64,000 nucleotides of DNA from Acanthochromis polyacanthus. Lineage: Eukaryota > Chordata > Actinopteri > Pomacentridae. Numbering within the stretch: position 1 is the first letter of the stretch; every line of letters starts with the position of its first letter. Made by a program: the position numbers and the translations under genes. The stretch is from positions 29,419,757 to 29,483,756 of the forward strand of contig NC_067132.1 of assembly GCF_021347895.1 (NCBI RefSeq). The letters are read 5' to 3'. The notes under the pieces were generated by a model, which had not been told where the DNA came from, did no database searches, and saw nothing but the letters and a program-made list of their open reading frames with translations. This document shows, piece by piece, positions 11,423-23,759 of the stretch.

Positions 11423-12342
11423 TTCGCAGACTGCGAAACTGTGGTTTACAATTCTGTGAACAAATATCAAACTGCTACCGCTGATTCTCTGTATTCTGTG
11501 CCCCCCCCTCCCCCTCTCGACTGTTTTCTGCAGAGAAAAGGGGGAAATTCCCGTCAGACTACAAGTTCTCGGTATGTTTGGGTTGTTTTTGGTTTGTAAG
11601 ATCTTTTATTTGTGTCTTTATTTTTAGAAAGGGAAAATGTGCATTAGTAAACATTTTAACAAATGTAAATAAACCCGAGTTATCAGAAAAGCTGGTTTCC
11701 ATCGGTAGTCCCTCTGCCTGTTTATTGACATCCTAAAATAAATAAAACAACGACAATCAGAAAAACAGTGTAGAATACAAGTAAAACAGATTACCAATCA
11801 GTCAATGTTCACATTTTTGGTTGTTAAGTCATTTCTTGGCGTTCTATTGGGTTATAAATCTTTATTTCCTGACAGCTGTAGTTTGTGATGCAGTTGAACT
11901 GAACTTATTCTCAGTTTAATAAAGAATCAGAATAACAAAGATTCTATTTATTATTCTACAGTCGATGATCCTTCTGGTGTTCTCCTGTATTCAGTGGTAG
12001 AGTAGGACATCTAGTGGTCATAGAATGAAGAGCAACCAAATAATTCTGTTGATTAATTTTTATAAGTTATCTAAATTAGACTGTCCATCATTGGCATCAC
12101 TGCACCCCACTTGACTGGTTTCATTCATTTCTCTCAGGCTGCACTCTCTGTGTAAAGTTTCATGTTTTCATCTGGTGCTCCAACTTCCTGCTGAGTTTCT
12201 GATGCAGGTCTGAGTCTTTTTATTTTAGTTGTAATTAATAGTTCTCAGTAACAGAACAAATGCTGCTCAACAACTAAATCTAAGTGTGTTTCTGATGCAG
12301 GTCTGAGTCTCTCACTAACATGGTCTTTACCTGATGTTGCAG

Positions 12343-14012
12343 ATACTGAGGTGTCCTGTGTTTTTATGGAGAGATGCATCTTACCGTGCAGCTTCAAGGT
12401 CGGTCCTTATGACATCATCACCTGGGCTTATTTCAAAACTAAAAGCCTTCTCGTCCCCTCTTACTATAAACAAGGGGATCTACCCTCAACCTGAGCTCAC
12501 CTGGTCCACCACACCTCCATCCAACATCAACCTCCACAACACAACCACAGTCCAGCAGAATGAAGAGCAGCTTTACAGCATCAGTAGTTCTCTGATCCTC
12601 TCACACAGTCATACTGATCTGGTCTACAGCTGCACCGTCAAAACCCACAGAAACAGCTGGACGACCACCATGAGGCATCAGAGTGAGTAATGAATCTAAT
12701 CTATGAAATAAACTCAGAAATCAGGTTCATAAAGATGCCCCTTTAAAAATTGAAACTGTCCTTCCTGGCAGCATTCACACAAAAAGACTTTCACTTTTTA
12801 TGGAGCTCCAAAGGTCACAGCTGTTAGATGTTTTCTAAAACAGAAACACATTTTGGCAGCAGCAGCACCAGAAAAAAAACACATGAACCAAAACTGTAAA
12901 ATTACCAGACAATATCTGTAAAATAAGATTTTTAGCAGATTTAAATACAGTCAAACTAATTTTACAATGACACATAGAAATAATGTGTGGATTAGCTGGG
13001 ATTTAAGGGGAGTCAAGTACTGCTGAGATGGAATCAAAAAAGGAGGGAAAACACACAAACAGAAGATGTAAACCATTAAAGATACACGAGGAATTGGAAA
13101 TTAATCATATAATAATAATTCAACATGAAAAGTAACACTTTGTTTCTGTGATTTTACCAGTAATTATATGAACTTTGCAAAACAGGGAAACACTATGCAG
13201 AATTAATGGCTAATTATTGGATTAACTGGGAGTCAGGAGGAGTCAGGTACCATTAAGGAGAAAGAAGTCTTCACACTGAGCTACAAAACTATTAAGGAAA
13301 TCTTTGGGTCCATCCATCTTTATACACATCAGATCTCCCTGATGATACTGCAGGATGGATAACAATCTAAACAACACAACCTACCGCACAAACTGCTAAA
13401 AATGTGACTAAACTGTGCTTTTGTTATGTATGATTCCAGCTGTATTGAACTCCAGGGAAACAACAATCCCATGCACCACTTCAAACTCTGATCTAAGAGG
13501 CTTCAGCCTCGTTTGGAGATTCAACCACAATCAGATGATCCTGAACCAGAGCAGCACTGAGATCCCAGCTACAACCACAACAGAGTGGAAGCAATATGTG
13601 AAGGATGTGTCAGAGTCAGGAGACATCACACTGCAGGACTTATCTTCAGAGCAGGAGGGAATGTACACCTGTAAACTCAGTAATGCTGAGGAGACCTACG
13701 AAACAAGCACCATTCTTAGGATAGAGAACTATGAAGGGAGGACTCAACCAGGTAAGATGAAGTTCCAGTGAGGAATGTCAGTAATGAAAAGACTGTTTCC
13801 ACCTAACATTTAGATTTTATCACCTGTGGAAGTTTGGTTTGTAGAAATGAACAGATTCTTCTTTGTTCCAGATGGTTCAGTAAACGTAGCAGCAATAGCA
13901 GTCATGGTGGTTCTCATTGTGGTTCTGGCATTACTGGGCCTGGTAGGATTCTGCATATGTAAAAAGAAAAAAGATGGGAGAATGAGAGCACTGGCAGGAG
14001 GAAAACCAAGGA
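12343..14012 (+). pseudogene. HHLA2-like copy 3 with V-C fusion deletion
   Basis: Exon remnants are a fused V/C exon 12343-12682, a second V-type exon 13440-13751 and a TM exon 13872-14012. In the fused exon the V domain stops in its C' region and runs straight into the middle of the C domain at about 12471-12475. The 340-nt exon is out of frame and meets a stop soon after the join. No leader exon is visible upstream. The later exons look healthy: TIPCTTSN, FSLVWRFNHNQ, EGMYTCKLSNAEE, then a strong TM segment and CKKKKDG. They are the most divergent of the array and resemble other fish HHLA2 sequences more than their neighbours here. A possible tail exon starts at 14847, but it reaches a stop after three codons. 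Expression from another start is possible. Confidence 0.7.
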
Positions 14013-14304
14013 GTAAGTACATCCTTTGTATTAAATACAACATCACTGCTGCACTATAATGAACTCTGGATGAACTAAGATTATTTTAAGCATAATTCAG
14101 TCACATCCAGATACATTTCCTCTCAGGATGTAATTTAATTATTTAATCAGTGACTTTTACACATATTAGGTGTGATGCAAGTCCTTTTCAGTATTTATAT
14201 TATTTATTACTAGTCTTTATTATCATCATTATTAACTGAGAACTTTTCAGAGTTCTTGTTACAAAGTGACAGAGAATCTGGAATATCTGGTGGAATATAG
14301 ACAC

Positions 14305-14545
14305 TATCGGGCCGTCTCCGCCGCAGCCACGCGCACCCCCCCACCTCTGAGTCTTGACCTGAAGAGGGCGCCATTTGTTATGTAACGTAACACCATCAGA
14401 GTATCAATGGATGCTTACTCAGCTGCGTGCTTATGAAGGGAATTGTATTTAATGATTTTTTCCCCCCCCTTCGTCATGCCGCCCCCTTGAGTCTGCCGCC
14501 CTAGGCGGCCGTCTAGTTGGCTTGTGCAAAAAACCGCCACTGCCG
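14305..14545. repeat. GC-rich unclassified interspersed repeat in copy 3 3' region
   Basis: A block much richer in G and C than its surroundings, with gccgccctaggcggccgtct and runs of C. It ends near aaccgccactgccg. I recognise the style of a fish interspersed repeat but cannot place the class; no terminal repeats are evident. Confidence 0.35.
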
Positions 14546-15039
14546 TCTGTACAAACCAAAGAACCTCCAAACTCCAGCAGCAACAACTCCAACTTCAACT
14601 GTTTTAATCATGAATTTTTGAGCATGTTTAGTTTTGTGTTGGAGAACCACCTCCTAAATGTGTAACATTTTTATGTTTTTAGGGATTTAATCAACAACCA
14701 CAGAGATACTTTTATCAACATGTTCTTCTCTTTAACTTGGAATCCTTTTTGATCAGTTTTATCATCAGCACAGCTGTGATGATGATTCAAGAGCAAGAAA
14801 ATGAGAGAAATTAAGCTGACTGAACCTCATGTATTGCTATTTGCAGTCCAGATGTAGTCGATGGAGGAGAGATGAAGCCACTGCAGAACGGAGGTGGAGA
14901 AGAAGAAGCTGCACCAGATCCTGCTGCTCCGTAGAACTGAAGACTCTGGTGACACTGAAGGGAGAAAATATTCAGTAAATGTGAACTAAACGTCCAGGTC
15001 AAATTGCAACCTCCAAGGCTGAAAAATGAAGATTGTAGT

Positions 15040-15145
15040 TCCTCAAATGTCCACTAGAGGCTGGTTTCAAAGTCCCCATAGATCTCCATGTTAAAATGTC
15101 CAACTTTAGCATGTTAACATTTACAGGAAACAGAACTGGAGGGAA
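15040..15145. repeat. Dispersed repeat (cctcaaatgtccactagagg family)
   Basis: The core cctcaaatgtccactagagg with the following catgttaaaatgt block also occurs twice in chrnd intron 11 (45,630-46,030 and 46,330-46,690). Three copies in one window indicate an interspersed family; the class is unknown to me. Confidence 0.6.
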
Positions 15146-16037
15146 TCTGGAGCTAAATGAAGAGAACTGAAGGATTAAACTAAACTTGAACAACTTCTTT
15201 ATTGAGCAAACTTGGAGAGAAAACTTCCTCCAGAAACAACCTCAGTTCTGTGTTCCTGAGCAGCTTTGTGAACATTTTTATCACGAAGAACACTTCAGAC
15301 CGTGAAGCTGTTGGTGCTTTGGTTCATTTGGAGGTTAGACTGTGGTTCATGACGTCTTCCTGCTCTACCTCGTGTCCTGAATGGTGTTTAATTCATCTTT
15401 AGAACATGTAGAAAACTAAATCTACAAGCAGAAAACCACCACCAGGAGGCAGCATTTCAGCTTTGTTCGCACAAATTTTGAGAATTTCAAAGAAGAGACT
15501 GCATCTGATAACTGTCTCAAACTGTTTTCTGACTGTCTGGAGTTAACTTTACAGAGATCTGCAAGCTGGTTTTGACTAATTACACCGTGTTCAGTCAGAA
15601 TGTTTATTCTAGATTTAACTGGTTTCAAGACAATAAAACACGTAATCCTGATGTTACACTCTAAATGTTAAAATAGTTGGCATTAAACTGACAGAAACAG
15701 ACTTGAAGTGAAGATGATCAGCTCCAGATTGAACAATTGAAACTTTGCCTCCATCTGGTGGTTATTTTCAGTCCTGTGTTTTATTATTATGGTGCTAGAA
15801 ATAGAAAATGAAGACAGGATTTTACGTGAATCTACAGTTTTTGGTTGTTAAAAGTGAAAGATTTCCAGATTTGTTTAAGCCACCAGACGTATTTAAGAAT
15901 AGAGTTTTGTTCATTCTTTATTCTGTATAAATATCTGAGTCCTTCATATTTGACAGTTATAAAGTTTTTCTTACCCTTTAAAGTCTGATCTCTGCTGCTT
16001 CTCTTGTGTTTTATGGAGGCGAACATATACATACATA

Positions 16038-17284
16038 CACTATATTGCCAAAAGTATTCGCTCACCTGCCTTGACTCACATATGAACATCAGTGACATCC
16101 CATTCCTAATCCATAGGGTTCAATATGACGTCGGTCCACTCTTTGCAGCTAGAACAGCTTCAACTCTTCTGGGAAAGCTGTCCACAGGGTTTAAGAGTGT
16201 GTTCATTGGAATTTTTGACCGTTCTTCCAGAAGCTCATTTGTGAGGTCACACACTGATGTTGGACCAGAAGGCCTGGCTCTCAGTCTCCGCTCTAATTCA
16301 TCCCAAAGGTGTTCTATCGGGCTGAGGTCAGGACTCTGTGCAGGCCGGTCAAGTTCATCCACACCAGACTCTTTCATCCATGTCTTTATGGACCTTGCTT
16401 TGTGCTCTGGTGCACAGTCATGTTGGAAGAGGAAGGGGCCAGCTCCAAACTGTTCCCACAAAGTTGGGAGCATGGAATTGTCCAGAATGTCCTGGTATGC
16501 TGAAGCATTCAGAGTTCCTTTCACTGGAACTAAGGGGCCAAGCCCAGCTCCTGAAAAACAACCCCACAGCATAATCCCCCCTCCACCAAACTTTACACTT
16601 GGCACAATGCAGTCCCACAAGTATGGTTCTCCTGGCAACCACCAAACCCAGACTGGTCCATCAGAGTGCCAGATGGAGAAGCGTGATTGGTCACTCCAGA
16701 GAAGGCGTCTCCACTGCTCTAGAGTCCGGTGGCGGCGTGTTTTACACCACTGCATCCCACGCTTTGCATTACACTTGGTGATGTACGGCTTGGATGCAGC
16801 TGCTCGGCCATGGAAACCCATTCCATGAAGCTCTCTGCATACTGTTCTTGAGCTAATCTGAAGGCCACATGAAGTTTGAAGGTCTGTAGCGACTGACTCT
16901 GCAGAAAGTTGTCCACCTCTTGGCACTATGCGCCTCAGCATCCTCTGACCCGCTCCGTCAGTTTACGTGGCCGACCACTTGGTGGCTGAGCTGCTGTCGT
17001 TCCCACACACTTCCACTTTCTCATAATACAACTGACAGTTGACTGTGGAATATTTAGGAGTGAGGAAATGTCACGACTGGATTTGTTGCACAGGTGGCAT
17101 CCTATCACAGTTCCACGCTGGAATTCACTGAGCTCCTGACAGCGACCCATTCTTTCACTAATGTTTGTAAAAGCAGTCTGCATGCCCAGGTCCTTGATTT
17201 TATTCACCTGTGGCCATGGAAGTGATTGGAAAACCTGATTCTGATTATTTGGATGGATGTGCAAATACCTTTGGCAATATAGTG
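16038..17284 (-). mobile_element. Tc1-like DNA transposon
   Basis: A nearly full-length element of about 1.25 kb. Its left end reads cactatattgccaaaagtat and its right end is the imperfect inverse (acctttggcaatatagtg). TA precedes the left end; the right-hand dinucleotide is CA, so the target duplication is damaged or the end has shifted. It encodes one transposase on the minus strand. It sits between copy 3 and copy 4 of the immunoglobulin array. Confidence 0.9.
16120..17150 (-). pseudogene. Tc1-like transposase, frameshifted
   Basis: The N-terminal part (MGRCQELSEFQRG, helix-turn-helix region, [12 protein letters not shown]-hook-like motif) ends out of frame at about 16942-16955. The second part continues from [10 protein letters not shown] to GPTSY. 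The catalytic triad is visible as [17 protein letters not shown] and DLSPIEHLW, with 34 residues between the second Asp and the Glu (DD34E, Tc1 type). A single-base loss at the junction is the only obvious break. The element is therefore young but not autonomous as read. Confidence 0.88.
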
Positions 17285-17829
17285 CAGCTTTTGCATATTT
17301 TCATGTTGCAGAGCAGATCTGGACGGTGAAGACTGAAGTTCTTCCTGACATCAAGGTGTTCAGAAGGCAGGGAACTTTACAGCAGCATGTGAGGACAGAA
17401 GTGGAATAATTAGGGAGTTCAAAGCTGCTGCTGAGGAGGAGGAACATCTTCAGAGGAGGTGGAGTCTACTTCTTAATAAACCTGATTCATTATCTGCTGT
17501 AACATGAGACCTCAGAGCTTCACATCAGGAGACTTCTTTTTATTTGTCAGGTTACGATTCATAAATGTTTCTGGGACCTGACCTGCCTGTGAACTGTAAA
17601 GACAGATAAACTGAAACAGATAAAGATCGGTGTTGTCACCTGCCAACTGTGAGTTTCTGTGTTCCAGCTTCTCGAGTTCACCTCGTCCTGAGTTTAGTTG
17701 GTTAGTCGCTGGTTGTTTATTTGATTTGTTTGTGCTCTGATGTAACTTTAAATTTTGGAATCACAGTCTTTACTCAGTCGCTGGTCTCCTTATCCTCACT
17801 AACGTCTGGCTTCTCTCTAAAACCCTGAC

Positions 17830-18140
17830 AGATTATGATGGTTTCTGATTCATCACAGTTTAGTTTGAGGAAGTTTGTTGACTTTATTTCTGTGATGCAG
17901 TTGGTGGGTTGAATGGGTGACAGCAGTCATTGTTGTGGTGGAGATGTAGAGCTGGACGTCATCAGTCAAAGTGGAGTCCATGATGGTGGATGAAGTGGTC
18001 AGAGGAAGCATGTAGAGGATGAAGAGGAGGAGGCCCACAACAGAACCTTGGAGAACACCTTGGAAGAGTCCAGCAGTGGAGGATTTGTTGATGAACTGGA
18101 GTCTGTCAGAGAGGACGGACTGGAACCAGCGATGCTAATG
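17830..18140 (-). mobile_element. LINE reverse-transcriptase fragment
   Basis: Minus-strand translation contains GLLLFILYMLPL followed by LTDDVQLYIST. This is the palm region of a non-LTR RT, with the usual catalytic box (Y/F-ADD) decayed to TDD. Stops and frame changes flank it. It resembles L2/Rex-type elements of fish. Confidence 0.65.
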
Positions 18141-19166
18141 TTGACGACTGTTTACAGGAGAAGGATGGGATGTCAGGATTTAGTCCAGGTGTTTTCAGAA
18201 TGGAAGTGACGGCAGCAAGTTTAAAACAAAGTAGGATGAAGCCAGTAGATGGTTTGGAGTTATGGTGAGGAGTCTGGATAGAGCAGGAAAGAAGGTCTGA
18301 ACAAACTCAGAGGAGATGAAGTCCAGGATGGAGGTAGAAGCTTTTCTTCCTGTCATGAACTTGGAGAGGTCAGATATTTACCAGATTTTCTCTTCTTTGT
18401 TTCTTTCTGTATAATGTCTTTAAAATCCTCTTATTTCTTTGATATTATAGTTTACTGTGGTTGATCATCTGCTACTCAGTCTCTTTAATGTTAACAAGCT
18501 CGAACATCAGGCTGAAACTCCATTAAAGTCACTGAGTTGACAACCAGCTTCATCAGACTGTTTATTCTGACTGCAGCTGTTGGGTTCTTTCATGAAAAGA
18601 TCTCCTGGATATGTTGAACCTGCTTCTTAGTGCAGAACTCAGACCTCTGATGTTGAATTCTGAGGTTTCCATGTGATCAGACTTGATCTCATGTCACATT
18701 TAGATGGTGGATTACTAATGAAACTATCTTCAAAAACAGAAATCCTCATATGAGCTCAGAAAACCAGATTGTTCAGTCTGTCTAGTTGTGGTGAAAATGC
18801 ACAACAGGAAACCAGCAGATGACAGATGTTTGACTGCAGCTGATTGGTGCTTCGGTGTTTTTGTGATACGAACAAACCAACTCTGTCATAACGGAAACAA
18901 CGAAGTGTGTTTCTGAAGAGAAATAAACTCCTCAGTCTGTCTTCGCTTGATTTCAATAATGTTTAATTTTAAGGTTTTTCAGTCATTTTTAGAAGCTGTA
19001 GATCATGTTGGACCTGCTTCACATGTAAATGAGGTTCAGTCCCTGCGAAGTTTCTCTGTTTGAATTCTCACTTTGTAACTGGAAACCTTCTGGGTAAATT
19101 TTGACAGCAGGACTCCAAAGTTCAGTCTTTTCCTCCAGATCTGCTCTGAAACATGAAATAATCAGG

Positions 19167-22100
19167 ATGAAGGTTTCTGTGTTTCTCATGTTTCTGTGGA
19201 TTCTGACTGTTTCCAGAGGAGGTGAGTGAAAACTTTCTTTTCACTTCAGAAGTTTTTTTAATGTTATTTTCGATACATCACTTTATTGTGTTTTACAGTT
19301 AATGTCTCTTGTGTCTCTTATTTCACAAAACTTCTCTACAAAACAAAAACTCTCAAACTGTTGTCGTTGTCACAGAAGTTCAAATGTCAAACCTGGAATC
19401 TGTAATGTGGCTTTAAAAAGGCTGAGCTGTGACACAGTATATTAAATTATTCTGGATCATTTATTAGTGTATTTGCTGGTAAGTATTTGTTAAAAATGAC
19501 ATTTCTTTGTGGGTCAGGTATTTGTATTGAAGGATCAGATTTGGTCCTCAGGAATCCATTTATTTACTGCTGATAAACAGAATAGACTAAATTAACTGAT
19601 GTTTCCTTGTTATAGTCTCAGTTTTAAACAGTTGAGCTCTGAGTTGGTCTGAAGAACTGTAGAGAAACTGACTTCCTGCCTCACCATGCGAAGAGAGAAC
19701 AACAGGAGACTGTGGTTCAGCAATATACAAAATAGAAACTAACATCCATCCATTCTCTACACACCGCTTTATCCTCAGTAGGATCGTAGGGGGTGCTGGA
19801 GTCTATCCCAGCTGACTCTGGTGAAGGCAGGGGACACCCTGGACAGGTCACCAGTCTGTCACAGGGCTACATATACAGACACACAATCACACTCACATTC
19901 ACACCTACAGACAATTTAGAGTAACCAATTAACCTCAGCATGTTTTTGGACTGTGGGAGGAAGTCGGAGTACCCGGAGAAAACCCACACATGCACAGGGA
20001 GAACATGCAAACTCCATGCAGAAAGATCCCAGGCTCAGGTCAGGACTCAAACCAGGGATCTTCTTGCTGTAAGGCGAAAGCGCTAACCACAATTCTGCTG
20101 TTCCACAGATTACAGCAAACAGTGACGTGTTTCCCACATGAAGGTGTGCAGTACTGATGAGATAAAACATACTTTGCTTTTCACACTTCAGTGAGTTAAA
20201 GATAACTGACTTTTACAGCTGAAGACATCAGAACTGTTTCTAACAAATAAAATTTTATTAACATCCAACACTCATACTATGACTGGTGTTCATGGTGGAC
20301 AGAAATGAAGTTTTTGATCCATCCAAGGATGAAAGAGGATTTATCAGCACAATGTTGTTAAATTTACTGAATATCTGATCAAGGAGGAGATTTAAATTCT
20401 GATAAAATGCTGAACAGATGAAAGATAACAATAACATAAATTAACACTGTTTAGCTGTAATTATTATTTCTCAGCAACAGAACAAACGCTGCTCATCAAC
20501 TAAATCTAAGTGTGTTTCTGATGCAGGTCTGAGTCTCTCACTAACATGGTCTTTACCTGATGTTGCAGATACTGAGGTGTCCTGTGTTTTTATGGAGAGA
20601 TGCATCTTACCGTGCAGCTTCCAGGCCGGTCCTCAAGTCGTCATCCACTGGATTCAGATGAAAGGACTTAATGTGCACTTCTACAGCGACAAACAAGACC
20701 ATCTTGAATATCAGCACCAGATCTACAGAAACAGGACGTCACTGTTCAAGGACCAGATCTCCAGAGGAAACGCCTCACTGCAGCTGACAGGAGTGAAGGT
20801 TCAGGATGAAGGAAGATACGAGTGTTTCATCAGAACCATCAAGAAACGCAAAGACTCAACTTTTATCAACCTAAAAGTTTACAGTATGAGAAAAATACAG
20901 AAAACCATCAAATATTTAGTGTTTCCTTCATGTTCAGTGCTTTCAGTATCAGTAGGACTGTGTGAAGCTGCAGTTCTTCGGTTTGTCCTGTAGGTGGAAG
21001 CAGAAAAATACACTGAATGAATGAAATAATGAATGTTGCTTTGACTCACTGCTCTGGAGTAGTAGTATCAGTTTTGGTATCAGTAGTAGGATGAGTAGTA
21101 ATATCAGTCGTAGTGCTATGTAGAAAATGCAAAATGTTAACTCTGTCTGTGCATCTAAATTCTCTTTCTTTTCCAGCTCCAGTCCATGAGGTGAACATCC
21201 AGCAGGTAGAAAACAGGATGAGCTGCAGCTCAGAGGGGATCTACCCTCAACCTGAGCTCACCTGGTCCACCACACCTCCATCCAACATCAACCTCCACAA
21301 CACAACCACAGTCCAGCAGAATGAAGAGCAGCTTTACAGCATCAGTAGTTCTCTGATCCTCTCACACAGTCATACTGATCTGGTCTACAGCTGCACCGTC
21401 ACAACTCCAACAAACAGGAGGAGAGCTGCTTGGAGGAAACTCAGTGAGGAAAACATCTCATCTCAACAATCCACTCACACATTATTGACTTGCTTCATTC
21501 TTGTCTTCTTGTCTTCCATCATTTCAGCTCCTATCAATGGATCAACAAGTGAAACAATCATCACCTGCGCTGCCTCCAACTTTTCCTTCTCTCACCTGCT
21601 TTGGAGATTCAACCACAGTCAGATGATGGTGAAGCAGAGCAGGACTGATGGCAGCTCCACAGTCTCAGAGGAGTGGAGGCAGCAGGTGAAGGATGTGTCA
21701 GAGTCAGGAGACATCACACTGCAGGACTTATGTTCAGAGCAGGAGGGAACGTACACCTGTCAACTCAGTAATGCTGAGGAGACGCTGATAAGTGACACCT
21801 CTGTGAAGATAAGTGGAGGTAAAACAGCAAAAGTTCCTCTGATTATCTGGAAGATGTGTTTGACCTGCAGACATCAAAGATCACAAAACTCCATCATGGA
21901 GCTTCCAGAGACAGAAAATTAACTGAATCTTTTATGTTTCATGCAATTTAATCATTGTTGAAGGAGTCAAGCAGATGATGGATAAAACTACTTGGGCTCT
22001 AATAACAGCAGCAGCAGCAGTGGTCGCAGCAGGAGTCGGCCCTCTACTGTATTATAAAATGAAACGACGTAAGAACATGTTCTTCCTTCACTTTGGAATT

Positions 22101-22692
22101 TATTTCTTGTTTTATTATTTCTTTGTTTTGTGTGTGTGTGTGTTCATGATGTTTTCTGAACTCTGAATATTTTTCAGGTCAACAAGAAAACACCACAAGA
22201 AGATCAAATAGTGATGAAACCAGGTCAGTAAATGTTCTTTGTTAAACTTGTGTGCTGCTCTGTGTGAACTACAGTAAATGAGGGAACATGTTAAAGGAGA
22301 AAACTGTTGTCATCAAGTTAGTTTTCTGGGATGTTTCAGGAACATTTCCACCACTTATTTTCATCAACATGCTTTGTTGTATCAGCTAAGATGATGATCT
22401 CAGTCAGAGTTCAACAACATCCATGAAATGAAAACATTAAAGTCACTGAAATGAAGAGAAAACAGAAAATCACATGAAGGAGTCAGGATTGATGAGAAGG
22501 TTTATTTTACACTTTATACTCAGGAAGGATAAAGAAGGAACTGTGTTGGTTTTTATCTTCATGTGTGTTTCTGTTTTTTCTATGTTCAGATGTATGAAGC
22601 CTGAAGATAAAGATGGAGGACGTTCTTCAAATGAAGAAAATGTTGAACCTGAACTCCAGTCTGGTCACTCTGGAAATGGAAACAAGAAATAG
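19167..22692 (+). CDS. hhla2: HHLA2-like Ig membrane protein, copy 4 (V-C-V)
   Basis: Exons on the plus strand: leader 19167-19221 (MKVSVFLMFLW), V 20569-20883, C 21177-21443, second V 21528-21818, TM about 21964-22068, cytoplasmic 1 22178-22223, cytoplasmic 2 22590-22692 (ends SGHSGNGNKK). With the start of the TM exon as given, the CDS is 1182 nt and 393 residues. The normal TM-exon acceptor has changed from CAG to CAT (about 21941). A GAAG/GAG site 22 nt downstream would restore the frame; the next AG (before ATGATGG) would give a stop. So the gene may make a slightly shortened membrane form, or only a soluble form through reading into the intron after the third domain. V has VIHW and DEGRYECF; the third domain has ITCAASNFSF, LLWRFNHSQ and EGTYTCQLS. 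Confidence 0.75.
19740..20105. repeat. Common fish interspersed repeat in copy 4 leader intron
   Basis: It begins ccatccattctctacacacc and contains gggtgctggagtctatccca, tggactgtgggaggaagtcg and gtacccggagaaaacccaca. These phrases are familiar from abundant interspersed repeats of many fish genomes. It is absent from the equivalent intron of copy 7. Class (LINE 3' end or DNA element) is not certain from this copy. Confidence 0.7.
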
Positions 22693-23320
22693 TTCAAGAA
22701 AAATGAACTTCTGCAGCAGTGACTGAAGGACTAAATAGTGCTGTGATGTTTTGAAGTGATGAGTTTGTTCCAGAGACACTGAAAAAGAGCTTTAAAACTG
22801 TTTTAGAGACAAACTCATTGTTTTTCTTCAGATCATCAGTGAAAGACACAAACTCTTGTGAATGTACAGAATGGACAGAGAATGTAGATTTTTTTTTTCA
22901 CAGAAATGCACTTCAGCTTAACAGAAGTACTGTGACCAAATAATAACAATTTATTTGTAATTTTAAGTGAGAAATTATTCCTGAAAACATAACGTGTCTG
23001 CCTTAAAAAGATGCAATTATAGTTCAACATTCCCTTAATTCTCTACATTTCCAAATATGGAACTGTAAAAAAAAAAAAAAAAAAAAAAAAAAAGATTCTA
23101 CAGCTTTAAGCACAGCAAGACAAGCTACGATCACACATTTCATCAACAGTAAAACCTCAAAATAAGTTGATTAAACTAGATGTAGTAGAACCTATTTTAT
23201 TTTGTTTGCACAACTAAATATTTTTAATTAATTCAACGTGCTGCTTTTATTCTTCTCACAACTCAGAAGGGTTGATGATTTTATGTGAAGCATGGATGCT
23301 GTATTTTATGTGAATAAAAT
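22693..23320 (+). other. 3'UTR of copy 4 with poly(A) tract and AATAAA
   Basis: Non-coding sequence after the stop codon. It holds an uninterrupted run of 27 A (23067-23093) and a plausible polyadenylation signal AATAAA at 23313-23318. Downstream sequence matches the 3' flank of copy 2. Confidence 0.5.
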
Positions 23321-23759
23321 CTCTTTTTTAATTTATGAGAATGTACCAATAAATGTAAATGATGTAAATTCAGATTTGAAATCTGAGTCTTTTAGTAAAG
23401 CGTGAAGTTTTCCTTTGATTTTTGATCTGAAGTTAAAACATCTGATACCAGAAGAAAAAACAGCCAAATGTGAACTAATTTTATTTCACTTTTAAATGTG
23501 AGCTTGTTCACTTGTTTGTGTTGGTTTTGATTTGTTTTTTCATTTTGAACTGAAACATAGAAGGAACTGGATATATTCAGTTCAACTTTTACAGATATCT
23601 TTATAAATATCCAGATTTTATGCTGTAAAAATTTCAGTCAAATATGAATCAGTAGAACACAGACTGTCCCTCCTGTAAGTTTTGATATTTAGCTTTAATG
23701 ATCCACCCAAACCTGTTCTCTTCTGCTCTTTTTTTCTCCTCATGAGACACAAATAAAGA

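Noticed and set aside
12334..12690. An intact single-exon Ig gene in copy 3
   Set aside because: The open frame is the wrong frame for the V part; the V frame stops just after the fusion point.
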